In this document: positions 8,438 through 15,888 of the stretch, piece by piece
How positions within the stretch are numbered: the first letter of the stretch is position 1
Layout: the number at the start of each line of letters is the position of its first letter
NCBI RefSeq assembly: GCF_000472925.1
Contig: NZ_AXAS01000055.1
Coordinates: 1-59,243 of the forward strand
DNA: 59,243 nt
Direction: 5' to 3'
Source of the DNA: Bradyrhizobium sp. Ec3.3
GTDB lineage: Bacteria; Pseudomonadota; Alphaproteobacteria; Rhizobiales; Xanthobacteraceae
Translations under genes and position numbers: made by a program
The notes under the pieces: generated by a model
The model's input: only the letters and a program-made list of their open reading frames with translations
Told to the model about the DNA's origin: nothing
Databases searched by the model: none

Positions 8438-9322
8438 ATGATCTCTGCGGCATTTCCGTACCAAAAGAAGCGGCGGCGGGTCCTCGGCAGGGAGATGGCG
8501 TATGTGGAGGTGGGACAGGGCGACCCGATTGTGCTGTTGCACGGCAACCCCACCTCGTCGTACCTGTGGCGCAACGTGTTGCCGCACCTGCAGCCACTGG
8601 GCCGCTGCATCGTCCCCGATCTGATTGGCATGGGCGACTCTGACAAGCTGCCTAACAGTAGCTCTACCTCGTATCGCTTCGTCGAGCACCGCCGCTACCT
8701 CGATGCTCTGCTTGGGGCCCTGGATGTGCGCGAGCGGATTACCTTCGTCATCCATGACTGGGGTTCGGCGCTCGGCTTCGACTGGGCCAACCGTCACCGC
8801 GACGCCGTGAAGGGGATCGCATACATGGAGGCGATCGTAGGGCCGCAGTACTGGGACCACTGGGACAAGTTCGACATGCGACCCGCCTTGCAGGGGCTGC
8901 GTTCAGAGAACGGCGAGGAAATGGTCCTACGAGACAACTTCTTCATCGAGAAGATCCTGCCGGGGGCTATCCTGCGCCCCCTCTCCGCCGAGGAGATGAC
9001 GGAGTACCGACGGCCGTTCTCCGAGCCCGGCGAAGGCCGACGGCCGACGCTGACTTGGCCCCGGCAGATTCCCATCGAGGGCGAGCCCGCCGACGTGAGT
9101 GCGATCGTGACCGCCTACACGGACTGGCTGGCGACTAGCAGTGTGCCTAAGCTTTTCTTGAGGGCCGAGCCCGGTGGGATTCTCGGCCAGGGCCCGGTTC
9201 TCGACTTGGCCCGCAGCTTCCCAGCACAGACCGAGGTGACGATCGCGGGGCTCCATTTCGTTCAGGAAGATTCTCCGGACGAGATCGGGAGGGCTATCGC
9301 TGGCTGGATGGGGGCCATGTAG
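8438..9322 (+). CDS. Haloalkane dehalogenase
   Basis: A 294-residue alpha/beta hydrolase that hydrolyses carbon-halogen bonds to an alcohol and halide in the cytoplasm. All expected active-site residues of the LinB/DhaA branch are visible: Asn37 (HGNPTSSYLWRN) and Trp108 for halide binding, nucleophile Asp107 in VIHDWGSALGF, Glu131 (AYMEAIVG) as catalytic acid and His273 (GLHFVQED). GGAG lies 9-12 nt before the ATG at 8438. First of a plus-strand group with DUF427, MOSC-reductase fusion and VOC genes. Whether it dehalogenates in vivo or has an unrelated substrate cannot be read from sequence. Confidence 0.9.
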   Translation: MISAAFPYQKKRRRVLGREMAYVEVGQGDPIVLLHGNPTSSYLWRNVLPHLQPLGRCIVPDLIGMGDSDKLPNSSSTSYRFVEHRRYLDALLGALDVRERITFVIHDWGSALGFDWANRHRDAVKGIAYMEAIVGPQYWDHWDKFDMRPALQGLRSENGEEMVLRDNFFIEKILPGAILRPLSAEEMTEYRRPFSEPGEGRRPTLTWPRQIPIEGEPADVSAIVTAYTDWLATSSVPKLFLRAEPGGILGQGPVLDLARSFPAQTEVTIAGLHFVQEDSPDEIGRAIAGWMGAM

Positions 9323-9454
9323 GGCTGATCGATCTCGCTTGCGCCGACGAGATGATCGAATGAGATTCGCGGGCGAGCGCCAAAGCCGGACTAGGTTGTC
9401 ATCCTCTCGTAGAACCTTGCCACCGGGGCTGCGTTCTAGGGAAAGGAATACCTT

Positions 9455-10402
9455 GTGGACTTCTACCGGCCTCGATCATCAAACTTATGGGAGAGAGAAG
9501 TGGGACTGTCCTGGCAACAAGGTCCGCTCTCAACAGGAGCAATCGGCCGGTTCCTCGTGCCCAAACCTCTGCCCAAAAGACTGTTGTACGTCGAACGGTT
9601 GCGCCGGCGCATGCGCGTGCGCTTCGGGGGAATCTGGATCGCCGATAGCGAGCAAGTCCTCCTGTTCTTCGAGCCGGGCCGCTATCCGGTGGCCTACTTC
9701 CCGGAGGCCGACGTTTCCCCTCATGTCCTGGAACGCACCGAGCATAGCACCCAACACCCCGATCTCGGGCTCACGTCCTGGTACAGCGTCGGGGCGGACG
9801 AGCAACACATCGCGCAGCGAGGGGCCTGGCAGCACATTGCACTACCCGCTCACGCGAGCGAACTGCAGGCCCACGTCGCGTTCGCCTGGCGGGCCATGGA
9901 TGCCTTCTACGAAGAAGACGAACGAATCGTGGGCCATGCCGCCGACCCCTACCACCGCATCGACATTCGCCAAGCCTCTCGTAACCTTGTGGTCCGCTAT
10001 CGTGATCGGATCATCGCCGATACCAAGCGGCCGGTGGTCCTCTACGAGTCCGGCTTCGCTCCGCGCTGGTACGTTCCACGCGCCGACATCGATGAGTCCT
10101 CCCTCACCCCCGTGAAACTCCAGACTTTCTGCCCATACAAGGGGCTCTGCAGCTATTACTCCATCGATGACGCTCGTCTGGCGGCATGGTCGTATCCTGA
10201 CGCCTATCCCGAGGTCCGCCGCATCTCCAACCTGGTGTCGTTCGAACCGGACATTGTCTCAGTACATATCGATGGCACGCAGCTCCATCTTGAGCCGGGC
10301 CAGTCCGTGGTTCCGCACGGCCCCGATCGCAACCTCGACGTCGCCGAGGTCGTCCTCGATCAAGCCCCCGGTGGCGGGCCCGCAGCGGATGCGAGCGGCT
10401 AG
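9455..10402 (+). CDS. Double DUF427 domain protein
   Basis: About 315 residues starting with GTG at 9455, preceded by AGGGAAAGGAAT. Two DUF427 beta-barrel repeats are visible: RVRFGGIWIADSEQVLLFFE with PVAYFPEADV in the first half, and LVVRYRDRIIADTKRPVVLYE with RWYVPRADID in the second. The second repeat ends with the CPYKGLCSYYS block typical of the family. DUF427 proteins have no established biochemical role. A related double-domain protein is encoded at 56165-56950. It lies 132 nt behind the haloalkane dehalogenase and 35 nt before the MOSC fusion gene, so it is probably in the same transcript. Confidence 0.85.
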   Translation: MDFYRPRSSNLWEREVGLSWQQGPLSTGAIGRFLVPKPLPKRLLYVERLRRRMRVRFGGIWIADSEQVLLFFEPGRYPVAYFPEADVSPHVLERTEHSTQHPDLGLTSWYSVGADEQHIAQRGAWQHIALPAHASELQAHVAFAWRAMDAFYEEDERIVGHAADPYHRIDIRQASRNLVVRYRDRIIADTKRPVVLYESGFAPRWYVPRADIDESSLTPVKLQTFCPYKGLCSYYSIDDARLAAWSYPDAYPEVRRISNLVSFEPDIVSVHIDGTQLHLEPGQSVVPHGPDRNLDVAEVVLDQAPGGGPAADASG

Positions 10403-10437
10403 GAGGACTTCCGGTTCCCGGCAAAGTGGAGCGAGAC

Positions 10438-12201
10438 ATGGCTCGACTGCTATCAGTGAACGTCGGACTTCCGCGCGATATCGAGTGGAAAGGTCGCATT
10501 GTACATACCGGGATCTGGAAAACTCCCGTGCGTGGCGGCTGTCGGGTCGGCCGGTTGAATCTGGACGGAGACGGTCAAGGCGACCTGGGCGGCCACGGGG
10601 GTGAGCAGCGAGCCGCCTTCGTCTATCAGATCGAATCGTATCGCTACTGGCAGGAGCGATTGAAGCGGACTGACTTCGTCCACGGACAGTTCGGCGAGAA
10701 CTTCACGGTCGAAGGATTGCCCGACGACATCGTTTGCATCGGCGACCGTTATCAAATCGGCGGCGCAGTGTTCGAGGTCACTCAACCTCGCGTGACCTGC
10801 TATCGCGTTGGCATTCGGATGAACGAGCCGCGGATGCCGGCATTGCTGACATCCAGCGCACGTCCGGGGTTTTACTTCCGCGTCCTGCAGGAGGGAGACG
10901 TGGGCGCCGGTGACGAGATTGTGAAGGTGGGAGAAGCGAACGAGCGAATGACTGTCGCAGAGATCAACGCTCTCCTTTATTTGCCCAATCATGCGTGCGA
11001 CCAAATGGAGCGCGCCTTGCGGATCGAGTCGCTTTCGCCCGGATGGCGCGCATCGTTTGAGGCACTACTGCAAAGCCGAACGACTGCCGCTGGGAGTGGC
11101 AATGCGGGGCTTGCGCCGGCAGCAGCCGCGCATCCGGTTTCACCAGGATTTCGGCCGCTCACGGTGATGGCGATCGATCAGGAGTCCGTCGACGTCATCT
11201 CCCTGTCAATGCGAGATCCGGGCGGTCAGCCGCTGCAGCAGGCTCTGCCCGGTCAGTACGTCGTCTTGCGCCTTCGCCCGACCGGCGGCGGCCCGCCACT
11301 TTTTCGCAGCTACTCGCTCTCGGGTCCCCTCTCGACGGAGCGCTATCGGATCAGCGTGAAGATCGACCCGAATGGGGTGGCTGGAACCTACCTGCGGGAG
11401 CAGGTTCGGATGGGCGATGTTCTCGACGCCAGCTCGCCGCGCGGAAGTTTCATCCTGCAGTCCGGAGAGCGGCCTGTAGTGCTGCTCAGCGCGGGCATCG
11501 GAGCGACGCCTGTTCTCGCCATGCTGTACGCGCTGGCGGCAGCCCGCTCGACGCGGCAGGTCTTATGGCTGCACACGGCTCGGGACCGGCAGCATCATCC
11601 ATTTGCCGCCGAAGTCCGCCGCCTCATGTCCGCGCTCACCCACGGCCGCAGCTACATTTGTTACAGCCGGCCGGGCTCGCGCGACAAGATGGGTGAGGAT
11701 TTCAACGCTACCGGTCACCTGACGCGATCGGTCTTCGACGAAGTCGGCATCCCGCGAGAGGCGGATGTCTACCTCTGCGGGCCGGCTCGCTTCATGGCAG
11801 ACATGAGAAAAGCGCTCGCAGCCTTGGACGTGGCGCCGGAGCGAATCCACGTCGAGATCTTCAATGGCAGCGAGCCGATGACTCCTGGCATCGTCGACGC
11901 AGCGATGCGAGCGCCACACGTGCCTAAGGTCGACGCCAACACCGGTCCGCTTGTCTCGTTCGCGCGAAGTGGGATCGCTGTACACTGGAAGGCGTCAGCT
12001 TACCAGAGTATCTTGGAACTCGCCGAAGCGTGCGACGTCCCGGTCCGTTGGTCATGCCGGACCGGTGTTTGTCATAACTGCGAGAGCGGTTTGGTTTCGG
12101 GCGCGGTCGCCTATGAACCGCAGCCACTTGATAAGCCCGCCGATGGCAACCTTCTCATTTGCTGCTCACAACCAATTCGTGACATTGTCCTCGATTTGTA
12201 A
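10438..12201 (+). CDS. MOSC / FAD-NAD(P) reductase / [2Fe-2S] ferredoxin fusion
   Basis: 587 residues with three modules. Residues ~1-220 form a YiiM-like MOSC domain (GGHGGEQRAAFVYQIESY, FGENFTVEG, QPRVTCYRVG), including the conserved MOSC Cys. Residues ~235-460 form a ferredoxin-reductase module, with FRSYSLSG binding FAD, LLSAGIGATPVLAML binding NAD(P) and VYLCGP closing the fold. The final ~85 residues are a plant-type ferredoxin with CRTGVCHNC plus a later Cys (LLICCSQP). MOSC domains in mARC and YiiM proteins bind molybdenum cofactor, so the chain could carry electrons from NAD(P)H through FAD and [2Fe-2S] to a Mo centre within one polypeptide. That is inference. ATG at 10438 chosen over an in-frame GTG at 10426. 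Confidence 0.9.
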   Translation: MARLLSVNVGLPRDIEWKGRIVHTGIWKTPVRGGCRVGRLNLDGDGQGDLGGHGGEQRAAFVYQIESYRYWQERLKRTDFVHGQFGENFTVEGLPDDIVCIGDRYQIGGAVFEVTQPRVTCYRVGIRMNEPRMPALLTSSARPGFYFRVLQEGDVGAGDEIVKVGEANERMTVAEINALLYLPNHACDQMERALRIESLSPGWRASFEALLQSRTTAAGSGNAGLAPAAAAHPVSPGFRPLTVMAIDQESVDVISLSMRDPGGQPLQQALPGQYVVLRLRPTGGGPPLFRSYSLSGPLSTERYRISVKIDPNGVAGTYLREQVRMGDVLDASSPRGSFILQSGERPVVLLSAGIGATPVLAMLYALAAARSTRQVLWLHTARDRQHHPFAAEVRRLMSALTHGRSYICYSRPGSRDKMGEDFNATGHLTRSVFDEVGIPREADVYLCGPARFMADMRKALAALDVAPERIHVEIFNGSEPMTPGIVDAAMRAPHVPKVDANTGPLVSFARSGIAVHWKASAYQSILELAEACDVPVRWSCRTGVCHNCESGLVSGAVAYEPQPLDKPADGNLLICCSQPIRDIVLDL

Positions 12202-12243
12202 ACCCTGAGGGCGGCTTATCAGACGAAGAGGAGTCGCGGCGCG

Positions 12244-12699
12244 ATGAATACAACCAGCACAGCGGCCATAAACTTCTCAGTCGAGGTCATCACGTTGTCG
12301 GTGAGCGACGTCGACCGAGCGCTACGGTTCTATGTCGACCAGGTCGGCTTCACGCTCGACGTCGACTATTCGCCGGACGACGCGTTCCGCGTCGTGCAGC
12401 TCACTCCGCCAGGCTCTCGCTGCTCGATACAAATCGGACGCGGACTCACCGATGCGCCCGCGGGATCACTTCGCAACGTCTTTCTCGTCGTCACCGACCT
12501 TGAGGATGCACGGAGCCGCCTGCTCGAATGTGGGGTCGAAGTCGGTGAGATCCGGCATAAGGTACCCATTGATGCCTGGGGCGGGGGTTTCGCACCCGGG
12601 CTCGACCCCACACGTAGGGACTACGCGAGCTTCGCCGACTTCTCGGACCCGGATGGCAACAGCTGGGTGCTACAGGAACGGGGTTACCGCAACATGTAA
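12244..12699 (+). CDS. VOC (glyoxalase/dioxygenase-like) family protein
   Basis: 151 residues with the VOC pattern: EVITLSVSDVDRALRFYVDQVGF at the start, FLVVTDLEDARSRLLECGVEV in the second repeat, and FSDPDGNSWVLQERGY at the end. The terminal Glu of the metal site is present. Such proteins include glyoxalase I, bleomycin-resistance and antibiotic-thiol enzymes, so substrate is unknown. It follows the MOSC fusion gene by 42 nt and closes the plus-strand group that begins with the haloalkane dehalogenase. Confidence 0.85.
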   Translation: MNTTSTAAINFSVEVITLSVSDVDRALRFYVDQVGFTLDVDYSPDDAFRVVQLTPPGSRCSIQIGRGLTDAPAGSLRNVFLVVTDLEDARSRLLECGVEVGEIRHKVPIDAWGGGFAPGLDPTRRDYASFADFSDPDGNSWVLQERGYRNM

Positions 12700-13014
12700 G
12701 TATCGTGGAAGCTTGGTGAGGCTGGCTGCTTCATCGCTGCCAGTTCGAAGTGCTCAATGCGTCCGAGAATGCCGTACAGCGGCTGATGATGAGTCCTCCG
12801 AAGCGCGCCTGTGGTCTTTCGGTTCCTTGGCGTTCCGCCATGCGGCTTCGTACCGAGCTCGGAAAAGGCACTCTCGTCCCTCATGGCCCCGTCGTACGCA
12901 CCACGATCTAGCAAGAACAACCCGGCCGCGATAATCCGGAGAAAGCACCTTTGATCGGAGATGACTAAGCTCACGAGGGAGCTTAAACCACCTGCGCCTT
13001 TGAGAGACCATCAA
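12700..13014. other. Intergenic, nothing recognised
   Basis: No convincing coding frame on either strand; presumably holds the end of the dehalogenase transcript and the promoter of the small secreted protein. Confidence 0.4.
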
Positions 13015-13299
13015 ATGAAAATATCAGGAGCCACGGCAGGCATTGCACCATCAATCGCCCTTCTTTTCGCTCTTGCCGGTCTGCCAATCGCCGCAATGGC
13101 GGACTCCGATCAAAGGTCGCCCAAAAAGCTATCTTCGCCTTCTGTTGACACTGTCCGCGTTCAACCTCGCGGCCAGGAGTTCATGCCAAACTCCGCCGAA
13201 GACAATGCCATCCAGCGGCGCTTGTCGATTTTCAACGAACAACAAGGCCAGGAGGATCTTGCACTGGACAAAAAACTGAAGATCTGTCGTGGCTGTTGA
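13015..13299 (+). CDS. Small secreted protein, unknown function
   Basis: A 94-residue protein starting MKISGATAG, with a hydrophobic segment (IALLFALAGLPIAAMA) and a likely signal-peptidase site AMA-D around residue 30. The mature part is polar and ends LDKKLKICRGC, placing two cysteines at the extreme C terminus. I recall comparable small exported proteins in Bradyrhizobium but no assigned role. An in-frame upstream ATG at 12961 would put 18 residues before the signal peptide and is less likely. Confidence 0.6.
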   Translation: MKISGATAGIAPSIALLFALAGLPIAAMADSDQRSPKKLSSPSVDTVRVQPRGQEFMPNSAEDNAIQRRLSIFNEQQGQEDLALDKKLKICRGC

Positions 13300-13387
13300 C
13301 CGGCGCGCCTCTGTCGCAGCGGCAGCGCTTGCTGGACTTCATCGCAAGCACAGCCCCTTCGATCAATCAGTCATGGCTTCTCGGTAA

Positions 13388-14146
13388 ATGAAACAAATAT
13401 ACGATCCAGCATTAATTTCTATCGTTGATAGCGATCCGCTCGCACGAGAGAGCTTGAGACTCCTGCTTGAGGATGCAGGCTTCATAGTTGAGTGCGCGGC
13501 GTCAGCCGAAGATTATCTGGAACAGTCCGAAGCATGCCGACCCGACTGCATTGTACTCGAGATCCAACTTTTAGGGCGAAATGGTCTCGCGCTTCAAACT
13601 CAGCTAGCAAACTCCGAGCCCCAAACCCCGCTGGTATTTGTCACCATCGAAAACAATGTTCGAACTTCCGTTCTAGCGATGAAAGCGGGCGCAGTGGACT
13701 ACTTGACGAAGCCCTTTCAAGGTGAGGAGGTGTTGGCTGCGGTCCGCAGCGCCGTCGCGCTGAACCGTGTCGATCGAGCAGAGCGCCGGTTGCTGCAGAC
13801 ACTGCGCACTCTGTTCACATCACTCTCGCCTCGCGAACGCGAAACAATGGGGCTGCTTGCGGCAGGCAATGGTGTGAAGCAAATCGCAGGACAAATGGGC
13901 GTGCGCCCTCACACGGTCCGCGTCCACAGCAGCCGGGTCATGCTAAAGATGGGCGCTCGATCCATCGCTGATCTAGCGCGAATGGCCGACAAGCTTGAAC
14001 ATGACGAAGGAGAACGTTCTCGATGCAAAGCCACAAGGATCTGTCAGCCACATCAAAGTCACTTCGATTATTACTTGGCCGGTCGCGACCCTTCCGAGCG
14101 CTTTTCGACCGCTGGTCCCCCTTATCGACAGGCTACCCATGCCTGA
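13388..14146 (+). CDS. FixJ/NarL-type response regulator with Glu at the phosphorylation site
   Basis: 252 residues: receiver domain ~1-125 and LuxR/FixJ-type HTH ~140-205 (LSPRERETMGLLAAGNGVKQIA, PHTVRVHSSRVMLKMGA). The receiver retains acidic residues near the N terminus (Asp14, Asp16) and the conserved Lys of DYLTKPF. The phospho-acceptor position, normally Asp in VLDxxLP, is Glu58 (CIVLEIQLLGRNG; GAG at 13559-13561). It may therefore be constitutively active or phosphorylation-independent. About 45 residues beyond the HTH are atypical and may reflect a late frameshift that extended the C terminus. No cognate kinase is adjacent. Confidence 0.85.
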   Translation: MKQIYDPALISIVDSDPLARESLRLLLEDAGFIVECAASAEDYLEQSEACRPDCIVLEIQLLGRNGLALQTQLANSEPQTPLVFVTIENNVRTSVLAMKAGAVDYLTKPFQGEEVLAAVRSAVALNRVDRAERRLLQTLRTLFTSLSPRERETMGLLAAGNGVKQIAGQMGVRPHTVRVHSSRVMLKMGARSIADLARMADKLEHDEGERSRCKATRICQPHQSHFDYYLAGRDPSERFSTAGPPYRQATHA

Positions 14147-14481
14147 CTCCACTTCTGGGTCGACAAAAATACCGAAAGTAAGGCTCAGGGTGTCGCGGAC
14201 TTAGACTTCCGCGAAGCGCGAAAAAGAATTCAGTTCTCACACACGGCCCGAGGTGCAGGCAATTTTGCGGGAAGACGTTGATGGCAAGGACGCCTGGTGC
14301 TCGCAAGTCAGCGAAGTGAGTGGCAAGAGTGTTCTATGGTGATCTGTCGTCGGCGGCGTTAGGCAGTCCGTTTGCGATACCGACGCGATCGACCAAAAGG
14401 CGCTCCGAAGGACGCGCCGGCGCAGCAATACCGCGTAGTTCATCCGGGGTCTAACAAGGTTCGCGTCTGCCGCGAGACAGG
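14147..14481. other. Intergenic between convergent regulator and urease operon
   Basis: Separates the 3' ends of the plus-strand regulator and minus-strand ureG. No gene or clear terminator was recognised. Confidence 0.4.
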
Positions 14482-15159
14482 TTAAGGTTGCAGCGCCATA
14501 GCAGCCAGGCCACCTTTCTCGAGAATAAAGCCGGCAATCTCATCAACTCCCAGCCCGTTTTTCAAATTGGAGAAAATGAAGGGCCGCGCGTTGCGCATCC
14601 TTCGCGCATCCGATTCCATAATCTGGAGGTTGGCACCGACCAAAGGAGCCAAATCGATCTTGTTAATGACAAGAAGGTCCGATCGAGTAATGCCGGGACC
14701 GCCCTTGCGCGGGATCTTTTCGCCCGCAGCGACATCGATCACATAGATCGTCAGGTCTGCCAGCTCCGGACTAAAGGTTGCCGCCAGGTTGTCACCGCCT
14801 GACTCCACGAAGCACAGTTCTGCTCGAGGGAATCTGAGGTCCATGTCCGCAATCGCGGCCAGGTTCATCGAAGCGTCCTCACGTATCGCAGTGTGCGGGC
14901 AGCCGCCAGTTTCAACGCCCATGATGCGCTCCGCCGGAAGAGCTTGCGCGCGTGTGAGTATGAGCTGATCCTCTTTGGTATAGATGTCATTCGTGATCAC
15001 ATATATCTCGTAGTACCCCCGAAGATGCTTGCATAGTGTTTCGATAAGCGCGGTCTTTCCTGAGCCGACCGGCCCTCCGATTCCAACACGGAAAGGACCA
15101 TGAAATGTCGCAGCCGCGCCGCCGCGACTCAGTGGACTTTGGTTGATGACTGCCGTCAT
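14482..15159 (-). CDS. ureG: Urease accessory GTPase UreG
   Basis: 225 residues. A P-loop GTPase that drives nickel delivery to apo-urease together with UreD and UreF. Visible motifs are RVGIGGPVGSGKTALIETL (Walker A), the metal-binding Cys-Pro-His (TGGCPHTAIREDASMN), FVESGGDNLAATFSPEL, and NKIDLAPLVGANL for guanine recognition. Its ATG overlaps the ureF stop by 4 nt (ATGA), implying translational coupling. Last gene of the urease operon. Confidence 0.97.
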   Translation of the reverse strand: MTAVINQSPLSRGGAAATFHGPFRVGIGGPVGSGKTALIETLCKHLRGYYEIYVITNDIYTKEDQLILTRAQALPAERIMGVETGGCPHTAIREDASMNLAAIADMDLRFPRAELCFVESGGDNLAATFSPELADLTIYVIDVAAGEKIPRKGGPGITRSDLLVINKIDLAPLVGANLQIMESDARRMRNARPFIFSNLKNGLGVDEIAGFILEKGGLAAMALQP

Positions 15160-15887
15160 GACCGGAACAACCTCGTGTACTGAGTTTCATGCAAAATGGA
15201 CGACAACTCGACCATAACTCCTGCCGATCCGATCTCCTCGAGCGAGGCATTGCGGGCGCATAGACTAGCCGACAGAACCGCCCTCTCGAGCGCTGCGATC
15301 GCAAATTGACCGTCGGTCTGGCCAAGGGGTATCAACCTAATCCCCGCAGTGACGAGATTTGCGGCATAGCTGTGCATGAATGCTGGCAGAGCAATGTCCA
15401 GTGATATCTGTTCCTTGGCCGACCGGACACCAAGAACGACGGCCAGGATTGGAAAAACTGGCATTTTCGACAGCGCATCGAGCATCGGATCGGGCCACAT
15501 CTGCTGGAGCATCGTAAGGCACGCCGCAGCTTGCTGCGACGCTTCCAAGCTGAACTCGTATGTGCCGCGAGACGCGGCCGCCAGCTCCGCCACTTGGGCC
15601 AGCCTGGTGTGATCGTTGGCAACCGCGCAATGATGCGCTTGGCTGAAAAAAATCGCTTCGTTCCGAACTGAACCATAGCAAAGGTCTGCCTCCAACCATT
15701 CAATCAGGCTGTCGCGGCCATCGACATCTCCTGCTTCGACCGCCCATTCGAGACCATGTGAGTAGCTGTAGGCTCCTATGGGAAAAGTCGGCGAGAGCCA
15801 GGTCTGCAGCCGCAACAACGACCGAGGTGAACAGGAATATCGATCGCGGCTGGTGCCATCGTTGGCAAATGGGTGATCTAGTGGCAT
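15156..15887 (-). CDS. ureF: Urease accessory protein UreF
   Basis: 243 residues. UreF is the scaffold that joins UreD to UreG and gates its GTPase activity. The start of the fold, LQTWLSPTFPIGAYSYSHGLEWAVEAG, is diagnostic. The ATG at 15887 lies one base past the ureC stop (TGAAATG). In most proteobacterial operons ureE stands between ureC and ureF; here the genes abut, so no ureE was ever present at this position or it has been cleanly deleted. Confidence 0.95.
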   Translation of the reverse strand: MPLDHPFANDGTSRDRYSCSPRSLLRLQTWLSPTFPIGAYSYSHGLEWAVEAGDVDGRDSLIEWLEADLCYGSVRNEAIFFSQAHHCAVANDHTRLAQVAELAAASRGTYEFSLEASQQAAACLTMLQQMWPDPMLDALSKMPVFPILAVVLGVRSAKEQISLDIALPAFMHSYAANLVTAGIRLIPLGQTDGQFAIAALERAVLSASLCARNASLEEIGSAGVMVELSSILHETQYTRLFRS

Positions 15888-15888
15888 T

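Noticed and set aside
13300..13387. Coding-like stretch after the small secreted protein (LLTGAPLSQRQRLLDFIAS)
   Set aside because: No start codon or ribosome site and only ~30 codons. The upstream protein ends naturally at ICRGC, so a frameshifted extension is not supported.
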